From assembly GCA_030019105.1 (NCBI GenBank), contig JASEGY010000247.1, positions 1 to 5,793 on the forward strand: a stretch of 5,793 bases of DNA. The letters are read 5' to 3'. This DNA is from a bacterium (GTDB lineage: Bacteria > UBA9089 > JASEGY01). The notes beneath the pieces were generated by a model. The model searched no databases. It worked only from the letters and a program-made list of their open reading frames with translations, and was not told the DNA's origin. This document shows positions 1 to 5,793 of the stretch, piece by piece. A program made the position numbers and the translations under genes. Position 1 is the stretch's first letter. Each line of letters opens with the position of its first letter.

Positions 1-52
1 ATAGTCTATCTTGAATTCACCTACCCCAAAATATTTATCTTAAGAGCTATAG

Positions 53-2374
53 TTACTCCCGGTTTTTCAGCACCTTATTCAATGTTTCGCTCAAGTTCTT
101 GATCTTATATGGCTTGGCCAGGACAGCGCTGAAACCGTATTCTCTAAAATTAGCCATTATCGGATCATTAGAATAACCGCTGGAGACAATTGCCTTAACC
201 TCAGGGTCTATTTTAAGCAGATTCTTAATGGTTTCCTTACCACCCATCCCCCCTGGTATGGTCAAGTCCATAATAACAGCATCAAAGGGCTGGTCGGATT
301 CAATGGCCTTTTTATACAACTTGATCGCCTCATGACCATTTACAGCCAGCTCTATTTCGTATCCGATAGTCTTAAGCGTTTGAGCCACAGCATCTCTTAC
401 TCCCTCTTCGTCATCCATTATGAGCACCCTTCCCTGCCCCGTAATAATCCTCTCGTCGTCGTCTTCCTCCTGCTCCTTGATCAGCATCTCCATTTCAGAA
501 GCCTCAAGATAGAGATAGAAGGTTGTTCCCATGCCCAGCTCGGATTCTACATCAATATATCCCTCATGCTTCTTGATGATGGAATAGGCGGTCGTAAGCC
601 CCAGGCCGCTTTCTTGCTCTTTGGTGCTGAAAAATGGGTCAAATATCTGGGGAAGGTCTTCTTTAGATATACCAATCCCCTGATCCTTGATGGCTATCTT
701 TATATATGCCCCATAGTTTAGAAAAGGGGCATGTTTTTTGCCCACGGCAATGTTTTCAGCCCATATTTTGATTACCCCGCCTTCAGGCATGGCCTGATCA
801 GCATTGATAATCAAATTATTGATGACCTGATTAAGCTGTGCCTGGTCAACTTCAACTGCCCAGAGGTCATCCGGAATAGAAAATTCACACCGGACATTGG
901 ATCCACTTAAGACAAGCTCCGCAGAATCTTTTATTAACTTGGCCATAGAAACTACCCTCTTGATCGGCGCTCCACCTCTTGAAAAGGTGAATAATTGATT
1001 AGTCAAGTCCGCTGCCTGCCAGCATGCTTTTTCCGCCTTTACTAATTTTCCGAAAGTTTTATCTCCAGGCTTGGCTAACGCCTTTGCCAGGCCAATACTC
1101 AGAGTAATTATAGACAGGATGTTGTTAAAATCGTGGGCAATACCCGCGGCAAGGAAGCCAATTGATTCAAGTTTCTGGGTCTTTTGAAGTTCTTTTTCCA
1201 TCTTCTGCTTTTCGGTGATATCACGCCCAATGCCTAAAATGCCAATTACTTTTCCATCCTGGATTTGCGGTGTTGAAATAAATTCCCCGACTAAATATTT
1301 ACCTGACTTCGAGAGAATACGCAATTCATGGATTGGTGTTGTCTTTTTTTCCATAACCTGTTGAAAAAGCTTTTTCGCTTTTGGCAAATCATCAAGATGT
1401 AAAAGGGAGCTAAACTGCTTGCCAATCCATTTGTCTTTTGGCCAGCCTGTGAGCGTTTCAAAAAAGGAGTTCATTGAAGTAATCCTTCCGTCTTCGGATA
1501 AGGTGAAAATTCCGTCCCTGGCGGTTTCAATAAGATTTCGGTACCTTTGTTCCGACTGGTAGAGCGCTTCCTGGGCCTGTTTGCGTTCGGCTACCTCCTC
1601 CTTCAGAAGCCTATTAGATATTGACAACTCGGCGGTTCGTTCTTCAACCTGTTTTTCTAAAGAGTCCCTGGAAACAAGGGTCTTTGATAAATCCTCAGCC
1701 ATTTTATTAAAGGAATCAGCCAGCTCCCCCATTTCATCCCGGGTTTTTAATTCAACCCGTTGTGACAAATCACCCCGGCCGGTTTTTTCTATACCTGAAA
1801 TAAGCTGTCTAAGCGGCCGGGTGACAAGAAATCTTACTCCTGATAAAGCCCCTAAACTGGATAGAAGTATGACCAAAATCATTACTGAAAAGATGGCCTT
1901 TTTAATCCGGGCTATCTTCTGAGACAACCAGGATAAGGAAACACCTACTCGTACCGTGCCGATTATCTCTTCTTTCCCCTTTTCTCCCACTTCGGAAATA
2001 ATACCTAATCCCTCTTTCTCTTCAGCTAATAGTTTAGTAACTACCGGAATAGTAAATGCCTTAATCGGCTCGGCTCTCTCCTTTCCTGACTGAGCGACAA
2101 CTTTTCCTTCCTTGTTTTCTATCCTGGCATAAGCAATATCTTTTTCTCTTGTTACCCCCTCAAGAAGTCTGCTTAATGCCTCTCCATCTCCAACTAAGAG
2201 ACCATATTCACTATTATAGGCCAGATTATTTATGATAGTGTTGACCCGTTCTTCTAATTCTGTTTCAAATATCTGTGTTTGCTCTCTAAGAAAGAACCAG
2301 CCAAGAAATATACTAACAATTACAATCAAAAGAGCAGTTAATAAATTAAGTTTAGTCGCTATATTTAATTTCAC
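53..2374 (-). CDS. Membrane hybrid sensor histidine kinase (sensor-HAMP-PAS-HisKA-HATPase-REC)
   Basis: Predicted 773-residue inner-membrane hybrid kinase. Order of parts, counted from GTG 2374: membrane segment about 11-29; periplasmic sensor about 30-155, reminiscent of CHASE8/Cache-type domains (NSEYGLLVGD, then DIAYARIENKEGKVVAQ); membrane segment about 161-184; HAMP about 182-235; coiled coil about 236-276; PAS about 277-389; H-box AHDFNN with His-414; N-box NNLIINA (519-525); G1 DQGIGI (564-569); F-box FDPFFST (578-584); G2 ESGLGL (588-593); an acidic linker near 632-641; and a receiver with Asp-654/655, phosphoacceptor Asp-703, SSGYSNDP (731-738) and Lys-754. All residues needed for autophosphorylation and transfer to the receiver are present. 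There is no HPt or DNA-binding output domain. The longer frame from ATG 2392 overlaps the upstream gene and translates an AGGAGG, so GTG 2374 is preferred. It is probably co-transcribed with the binding protein and may read its ligand state. No clear terminator follows in the 52 bases left. Confidence 0.95.
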   Translation of the reverse strand: MKLNIATKLNLLTALLIVIVSIFLGWFFLREQTQIFETELEERVNTIINNLAYNSEYGLLVGDGEALSRLLEGVTREKDIAYARIENKEGKVVAQSGKERAEPIKAFTIPVVTKLLAEEKEGLGIISEVGEKGKEEIIGTVRVGVSLSWLSQKIARIKKAIFSVMILVILLSSLGALSGVRFLVTRPLRQLISGIEKTGRGDLSQRVELKTRDEMGELADSFNKMAEDLSKTLVSRDSLEKQVEERTAELSISNRLLKEEVAERKQAQEALYQSEQRYRNLIETARDGIFTLSEDGRITSMNSFFETLTGWPKDKWIGKQFSSLLHLDDLPKAKKLFQQVMEKKTTPIHELRILSKSGKYLVGEFISTPQIQDGKVIGILGIGRDITEKQKMEKELQKTQKLESIGFLAAGIAHDFNNILSIITLSIGLAKALAKPGDKTFGKLVKAEKACWQAADLTNQLFTFSRGGAPIKRVVSMAKLIKDSAELVLSGSNVRCEFSIPDDLWAVEVDQAQLNQVINNLIINADQAMPEGGVIKIWAENIAVGKKHAPFLNYGAYIKIAIKDQGIGISKEDLPQIFDPFFSTKEQESGLGLTTAYSIIKKHEGYIDVESELGMGTTFYLYLEASEMEMLIKEQEEDDDERIITGQGRVLIMDDEEGVRDAVAQTLKTIGYEIELAVNGHEAIKLYKKAIESDQPFDAVIMDLTIPGGMGGKETIKNLLKIDPEVKAIVSSGYSNDPIMANFREYGFSAVLAKPYKIKNLSETLNKVLKNRE

Positions 2375-2380
2375 CCCGCC

Positions 2381-2386
2381 CCTCCT
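2381..2386 (-). promoter_or_regulatory. Ribosome binding site of the hybrid kinase gene
   Basis: AAGGAGG on the minus strand overlaps the last base of the binding protein's TAA stop (2388-2386) and lies 6 bases before GTG 2374, an ideal spacing. The upstream ATG at 2392 would make this site code for Arg-Arg-Gly, which argues for the GTG start. Stop codon, ribosome binding site and start all lie within 17 bases, so the two genes are likely translationally coupled. Confidence 0.8.
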
Positions 2387-3294
2387 TACCATTTCCCAAA
2401 GACCTCATCTGCTTCTTTAATAATTTTTTTAGGGATATTTATGCCTAATCTGTCGGCCACAGTCAGATTCAGAGACAACTTTGTCTTCCTGGGCACAGTG
2501 GCGGCACTATCAGATGAACTCTCTCCCTTCAACATCATTAGCGCTATCTCACCTGATTGCCGCCCAATATCCTCATAATCACAGGACAAGGCCATAAGCG
2601 CGCCGGCCTTTACATAGGCCGGTGAAATACCCATCACCGGGATTCTTCTCTTCAGGCTGGAAAGAAGAATGTGTCTGATAACTGCTCTCTGGCAAACCAT
2701 AGTATCCGGGATCAGCCATAAAGTATCAATATCCATTTCTTCCACCTTTGGGATCTCTTTTATGGAGTTAATAGGATACTCTTTCAGGATAACCCCCATA
2801 TCTTTGGCTGCTTGCCTGGCTCTTTCGATAATATGTTCATTTTCTTTCAGATTATAAATTACTCCAATCTTTCTTGCCTTCGGAATAATTGCCTTCAGCT
2901 CTCCAAACTGTGTCTTAACCGGTATATCAAGTGAAGCGCCGGTTAATCTCTCAGCCTTTAACCCCTCCCCTTCCGGATCAAGAACCATTGAAAAAACTAT
3001 CGGGATCTTTTTGAAATTTGCCATGGCAAGTTGAGTAGCCTGTAAACCAAAAGTTAAAATCAGGTCCGGGTTCCTTGTCTTTATTTCGTTCACTACTTCT
3101 TCTGATTTTGCAATTTCATATTCAATCACCCCTAATTTAATCTCTTCCTCATTTAATTCTTCCCTAACCCCTTTCAGGGCATCATTATATGGAATAACAT
3201 CCTTGCTTTTGAGCACACTGATTACCTTTTGACGGGCAAGCAAAGGAGAAGAAAAAATACTGAGCAATAAAAAGAGAGTGAGTAGTATCTTCAT
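2386..3294 (-). CDS. Periplasmic substrate-binding protein, ABC_sub_bind (COG2984-like)
   Basis: Predicted 302-residue secreted binding protein. Residues 1-20 are a signal peptide (MK, a leucine-rich core, cleavage after LLA); no lipobox cysteine is present, so it should be soluble in the periplasm. Two Rossmann-like lobes follow: lobe 1 with NPDLILTFGLQATQLA (75-90), IPIVFSMVLDPEGEGL (97-112) and RLTGASLDIP (116-125); lobe 2 with RKIGVIYN (141-148), LWLIPDTMV (192-200), PVMGISPAYVKAGALMALSCDY (219-240) and the closing LNLTVADRLGINIPKKII (275-292). This order and wording is that of the ABC_sub_bind family (PF04392, which includes TrpX-like proteins), and the length is typical. No permease or ATPase gene lies beside it. 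The kinase gene starts 11 bases after its stop, which suggests a sensory role rather than, or as well as, transport. The ATG at 3294 has a weak AGGT 7 bases upstream and directly begins the signal peptide. The ligand is unknown; amino acids or other small organics are possible. Confidence 0.92.
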   Translation of the reverse strand: MKILLTLFLLLSIFSSPLLARQKVISVLKSKDVIPYNDALKGVREELNEEEIKLGVIEYEIAKSEEVVNEIKTRNPDLILTFGLQATQLAMANFKKIPIVFSMVLDPEGEGLKAERLTGASLDIPVKTQFGELKAIIPKARKIGVIYNLKENEHIIERARQAAKDMGVILKEYPINSIKEIPKVEEMDIDTLWLIPDTMVCQRAVIRHILLSSLKRRIPVMGISPAYVKAGALMALSCDYEDIGRQSGEIALMMLKGESSSDSAATVPRKTKLSLNLTVADRLGINIPKKIIKEADEVFGKW

Positions 3295-3301
3295 TTTAAC
3301 T

Positions 3302-3305
3302 ACCT
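3302..3305 (-). promoter_or_regulatory. Weak ribosome binding site of the binding-protein gene
   Basis: AGGT on the minus strand, within TTAGGTA, lies 7 bases before the ATG at 3294. It is weaker than the AGGAGG sites of the two neighbouring genes. It sits just outside the inverted-repeat element and is part of the possible target duplication described in the findings. Confidence 0.45.
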
Positions 3306-3317
3306 AACTAAAACTAT

Positions 3318-3331
3318 AGCCGTTCACGGCT
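3318..3331. repeat. Terminal hairpin of the repeat element, binding-protein side
   Basis: AGCCGT (3318-3323) and ACGGCT (3326-3331) are perfect inverted arms with a two-base centre. The hairpin lies in the leader of the binding-protein gene, 23 bases upstream of its ATG, so it could affect mRNA structure near that start. It lacks a U-run, so it is not a standard terminator. Confidence 0.6.
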
Positions 3332-3401
3332 TGAAATTGGAAATTAGAAATTGGGTTTTTAGGGATGGTTCACCTTACTGCGAAAGCTTGCGACTGAATA
3401 A

Positions 3402-3494
3402 AATATCGAATATCGAACAAGGAATAACGAATGTCGAAGGAAAAAGGCGAACAAGACTTCATAATTCGAAATTCTTTATTCGATATTCGATATT
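3402..3494. repeat. Central long hairpin of the element (AATATCGA arms)
   Basis: Left arm 3402-3439 and right arm 3457-3494 align over 38 bases without gaps and with 7 mismatches, around a loop of 17 bases (3440-3456). The outer 15 bases of each arm (AATATCGAATATCGA) are a perfect match and themselves a tandem ATATCGA unit. In RNA this would be a long imperfect stem, a plausible processing site between receptor and sensor transcripts. Confidence 0.75.
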
Positions 3495-3585
3495 CAATCC
3501 ACAAGTTTTCACAGTAAAATTGTAGATTATGAACCGTCCCGGTTTTTACGCTTTCTCTAATTTCCAATTTCAAATTTCTAATTTC

Positions 3586-3602
3586 AGCGTTCCGTGAACG
3601 CT
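3586..3602. repeat. Terminal hairpin of the repeat element, receptor side
   Basis: AGCGTTC (3586-3592) and GAACGCT (3596-3602) are perfect 7-base arms with a three-base loop, beginning 4 bases beyond the receptor's TAA stop (3609-3607). Its position just after a stop codon would suit a terminator or an mRNA 3'-end stabiliser, but the next bases in the direction of transcription are GAAATTAG with no U-run. A role as a barrier to 3' exonucleases is an inference. Confidence 0.6.
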
Positions 3603-3606
3603 TACC

Positions 3607-5724
3607 TTAGAACCTACAACTTATCCCCACCGTTATCTTGCAGCCAATCTCATCACTTAAAGGATATTTATCCGTAAAAATAAGCGCGCTGCCGGGTGGA
3701 TACTCGTAATGTTTATTATTTAAAAGATTAAAAGCAGCTAAATATACTTCGCCGGCATCCTGAAAGAAACGATGTCCTACCCTGTAATTAACAATAGTAT
3801 AAGCCCCGACCTTTCCTTCAGCCCATTTGGCTTCATCTACATAATGGACTGACAGGTTGGTTGTAATCCCCGGTGAAGATTTAAATCTTAAGCCGGCATT
3901 AATCTTATGTAATGGTATGGATTTTTCCCGGTCGTCTTTCTTGACCCCCCTGGCGGGATCATTCTTGCGAAAGGTATATTCTTGATAAGAATAATTCATA
4001 GTTGCGCTTAGCCAGTCAGTAAGGAATAAATCCATTCCGAGCTCACCACCGATACCCAGCATTTCACCCCGGTTTTCCACACTGCTATCAAAGACCTGAG
4101 GAATTTTACCATCCTGGACTTGCAATATAGTGGCTAATCCGATAAGATTTGGGTCTTCGGAAGCAAGCAGTTGGGCAATTCCAAGGCCGGTAAGATATAA
4201 GGCCAGCTCATCAGCAGTATACACATCAGTCTTTTTCCACGGGGTCCAGCTAATAAAATCCTTACTGCGGTTAACAAATAAATCCACTCGTGTTTTCAGA
4301 TGTTTATTGAGGGATGTTTGATATCCTAATTCATAAGATTCTATTTTTTCAGGCCTGATATCTTCATTCCCGTAGTATTGATAAGTAATCGGCAGGTCAG
4401 GCAAGAACATACTTATCGGGGTGTCCTCTGCCTCACCTAATGTTTGGACCGTATCTTTCTTTGCATAAAACTCTATAAATGATGGATTTCTGAAAGCAGT
4501 GGCCGCTGAAGCCCTGAAGGTATGTTCTTTTGCGGGTGAATAGATTATACTCCCCCGGGGAGCAAAGTATCCTTCTGTTAAAGAATGCCAGTCATATCTT
4601 CCCCCCAAAAATAAAGCAATGTTTTCCCTGAGCCGGTACTCATTATGTAAGAATCCTGCCCAGAGAGTTTGCTGTTTATCTTCCGGGATCAGCCCTCCTT
4701 TATCGAGCGTATTATACCGGTAATTACCACCCCAGATAATGCCGGCTTTTTCTGATAAAGAGATTGAATGCTGTAATTCCAAATCATAAGTGGAAAACAG
4801 GTCTTTGTTTTTTTCGCCTGCAGTCTGGACAGTGCCTTCAGATTCACCCTGCCTGTAAAATGTTTGCAATTTGAAATCTTTCGACTCATACCTGATTTGC
4901 GCACAACTTTCTTCCGCGAAAAGATCAAGCGTGCCAAAGGCATTGCCTAATTCACCATCTGCAACATCCCAATAATTACCAATCAGGGATAATTTTGAGG
5001 TATCATTAAGATAATAATCTAATTGGATATTCCCCTTGCCGATTTTATAAGCATCTTCCGCCCTATCCCACCATTGATTGGTCTCAGCCCATTCAGCCGA
5101 CACTTTATAACCAACTTTATTGACCTCACCCGCATGGATTAATGAACCGGAAAGAGTTCCATATTCACCATATCTACCTGAAACATAACTGCCTTCTAAA
5201 TCTTGAGGCGTTTTAGTAATGATATTGATTATTCCACTGAAGGCGTTTGCTCCATAAAGGGCTGAGCCAGGGCCACGAACAATCTCAATCCTTTCGATTT
5301 CCGCCAGAGTGACCGGAATAGATTTCCATAAAACCATTCCATGAAAATCCTGATAAACTGAGCGGCCATCAACCATTACCAGCAGCCGGCGGGCGCCAAT
5401 ATCATTAAACCCACGCACGCTGACTTCAACTTCAAAGGCATTGGCTATAAATACATCTACCCCGGCTGCTGTCCGCAGGAGATCAGCGATATTATCCGCT
5501 CCTGAGAGGCGAATGTCTTCCGCCGTAATTACACTGACACTTGCGGGTGCCTCGGCTATTGGCTGCGCTTTTCTGGAGGCGGTAATCACTATTGGAATCT
5601 CTTCAAAGAGCAACTCTTCTCTGCTTTTTTTGGCCAATTCTTCTTGTGCCTGAACCTCAAAGCTAATTCCCCAGACGAAAATCCCTGCTATTATTAAAAC
5701 TAAGATTTTATCTATCGTACTCAC
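3607..5724 (-). CDS. TonB-dependent outer-membrane receptor, ligand unknown
   Basis: Predicted 705-residue outer-membrane receptor that would import a scarce ligand using energy from TonB-ExbB-ExbD. Residues 1-26 from the GTG at 5724 form a signal peptide: Lys-7, a hydrophobic core, and cleavage after VQA. A TonB-box-like IPIVITAS lies at about 43-50. The plug domain (about 47-171) carries RRLLVMVDGRSVY, IERIEIVRGPGSALYG and the closing IINIITK, the most diagnostic signatures. The rest is a beta-barrel of normal length ending in the phenylalanine expected of outer-membrane proteins (SCRF). I chose GTG 5724 because AGGAGG lies 10 bases upstream; the longer frame from ATG 5778 translates that site and a palindrome. 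Two cysteines sit near the C-terminus (695, 703). A long loop at about 493-550 looks inserted. The plug resembles the BtuB/CirA/FepA superfamily, but siderophore, cobalamin or another substrate cannot be told apart. It is the first gene of the apparent operon. Confidence 0.95.
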   Translation of the reverse strand: MSTIDKILVLIIAGIFVWGISFEVQAQEELAKKSREELLFEEIPIVITASRKAQPIAEAPASVSVITAEDIRLSGADNIADLLRTAAGVDVFIANAFEVEVSVRGFNDIGARRLLVMVDGRSVYQDFHGMVLWKSIPVTLAEIERIEIVRGPGSALYGANAFSGIINIITKTPQDLEGSYVSGRYGEYGTLSGSLIHAGEVNKVGYKVSAEWAETNQWWDRAEDAYKIGKGNIQLDYYLNDTSKLSLIGNYWDVADGELGNAFGTLDLFAEESCAQIRYESKDFKLQTFYRQGESEGTVQTAGEKNKDLFSTYDLELQHSISLSEKAGIIWGGNYRYNTLDKGGLIPEDKQQTLWAGFLHNEYRLRENIALFLGGRYDWHSLTEGYFAPRGSIIYSPAKEHTFRASAATAFRNPSFIEFYAKKDTVQTLGEAEDTPISMFLPDLPITYQYYGNEDIRPEKIESYELGYQTSLNKHLKTRVDLFVNRSKDFISWTPWKKTDVYTADELALYLTGLGIAQLLASEDPNLIGLATILQVQDGKIPQVFDSSVENRGEMLGIGGELGMDLFLTDWLSATMNYSYQEYTFRKNDPARGVKKDDREKSIPLHKINAGLRFKSSPGITTNLSVHYVDEAKWAEGKVGAYTIVNYRVGHRFFQDAGEVYLAAFNLLNNKHYEYPPGSALIFTDKYPLSDEIGCKITVGISCRF

Positions 5725-5734
5725 CTTATTCAAG

Positions 5735-5740
5735 CCTCCT
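5735..5740 (-). promoter_or_regulatory. Ribosome binding site of the TonB receptor gene
   Basis: A perfect AGGAGG on the minus strand lies 10 bases before the GTG at 5724. It decides the start: in the longer frame from ATG 5778 this site would be translated as Arg-Gly-Gly, and no comparable site can be seen before ATG 5778 in the few bases available. A TTG at 5733-5731 is in frame but only 1 base from the site, too close to be used. Confidence 0.75.
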
Positions 5741-5760
5741 CGTATAATATGTTTGTAGTG

Positions 5761-5776
5761 GTCGAGCTTGCTCGAC
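5761..5776. repeat. Perfect 7+7 bp inverted repeat in the receptor leader
   Basis: GTCGAGC (5761-5767) and GCTCGAC (5770-5776) are exact reverse complements around a two-base centre, about 37 bases upstream of the receptor's GTG start. The dyad may be a copy of a dispersed palindromic repeat, since runs like GTAGTGGTCGAGCTTG are familiar as short intergenic palindromes in environmental genomes (from memory). It could instead be an operator or an mRNA hairpin. It has no U-run after it in either direction, so it is not a convincing terminator. Confidence 0.6.
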
Positions 5777-5793
5777 ATAGTCTGGCACAGCAG

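Larger units (their letters stand above)
3318..3602. repeat. Nested inverted-repeat (MITE/REP-like) element between receptor and binding protein
   Basis: This non-coding element of about 285 bases fills nearly all of the 312-base gap and is symmetrical on several levels. Outer ends: CGTTCACGG (3321-3329) matches CCGTGAACG (3592-3600) perfectly inverted, and each end is itself a hairpin. Next inward, GAAATT-rich blocks (3332-3352 and about 3557-3585) pair imperfectly. Then GGGATGGTTCA (3362-3372) pairs with TGAACCGTCCC (3530-3540), 10 of 11. Innermost, two 38-base arms (3402-3439 and 3457-3494) match at 31 of 38 positions around a 17-base loop. It encodes no transposase; the short open frames on both strands (SNIEQGITNVEG-like, FDIRYSLFDIRY-like) are translations of the repeat. 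It resembles non-autonomous palindromic elements dispersed in many environmental bacterial genomes. Confidence 0.85.

Noticed and set aside
38..45. TCTTAAGA palindrome downstream of the kinase as a terminator
   Set aside because: The 8-base palindrome has no loop, is weak in G+C and is not followed by a T-run, so termination cannot be supported.
332..721. 129-residue open frame on the plus strand
   Set aside because: It lies wholly antisense to the conserved HATPase and receiver region of the kinase, and its peptide shows no domain or signal. It is a shadow of the kinase coding sequence.
3370..3530. CRISPR array suggested by the repeated ATATCGA/GAATAACGA units
   Set aside because: The units are short, overlapping and arranged as inverted arms of one hairpin, with no regular spacers or constant repeat length.
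3331..3573. Short open frames on both strands in the gap (64 and 67 residues) that could be called small proteins
   Set aside because: Both read the inverted-repeat element. Their peptides (KLEIRN, FDIRYSLFDIRY, SNIEQGITNVEG) are translations of the repeat units, similar on both strands because of the symmetry, with no ribosome binding sites of note.
3586..3602. Intrinsic terminator after the receptor gene
   Set aside because: The hairpin is well placed after the stop codon but no T-run follows on the minus strand, and the stem is better explained as the end of the repeat element.
4689..4943. 84-residue open frame on the minus strand inside the receptor gene
   Set aside because: It is in another frame of the receptor's barrel-coding region, which is intact and conserved in the main frame. 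The overlapping peptide has no recognisable features.
5743..5748. TATAAT, a perfect -10 hexamer on the plus strand, and TATTAT on the minus strand at 5749-5744
   Set aside because: Neither has a recognisable -35 at the right distance. The minus-strand one is only 3 bases from the Shine-Dalgarno site, so a start there would leave almost no leader. Both are likely chance in A+T-rich sequence.

Overview
The window holds three genes, all on the minus strand. In transcription order they run from the right end to the left end: a TonB-dependent outer-membrane receptor (5724 to 3607), a secreted substrate-binding protein of the ABC_sub_bind type (3294 to 2386), and a membrane-bound hybrid histidine kinase with a C-terminal receiver domain (2374 to 53). 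A TonB receptor with a signal peptide and a C-terminal phenylalanine means a Gram-negative, two-membrane cell. The moderate, A+T-leaning base composition, the style of the kinase (AHDFNN H-box, receiver ending in SSGYSNDP and AKPYK) and the dispersed palindromic repeats built on GAAATTGG and AATATCGA units recall Desulfobacterota, Omnitrophota, Planctomycetota/Brocadiales and similar environmental lineages. That placement rests on remembered resemblance, so it is only a suggestion.

Layout: 1-52 is sequence downstream of the kinase with no gene or convincing terminator. 53-2374 is the kinase, 2375-2385 an 11-base junction carrying its ribosome binding site, and 2386-3294 the binding protein. 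3295-3606 is a 312-base gap almost entirely filled by a nested inverted-repeat element. 3607-5724 is the receptor. 5725-5793 is its leader, with a strong Shine-Dalgarno sequence and a perfect 7+7 dyad. For the receptor and the kinase, the longest open frame reads through the gene's own ribosome binding site, so I moved both starts to downstream GTG codons.

How they may work together: no permease or ATPase is present, and the binding protein is followed immediately by a kinase with a periplasmic sensor domain. The simplest reading is a sensing-and-uptake cassette. The receptor would bring a scarce ligand across the outer membrane, the periplasmic binding protein would capture it, and the loaded protein would report to the kinase, whose phosphate goes to its own receiver domain and then to an unidentified partner. 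Ligand and output cannot be read from the sequence. The repeat between receptor and binding protein looks like a later insertion into an originally tight operon junction.
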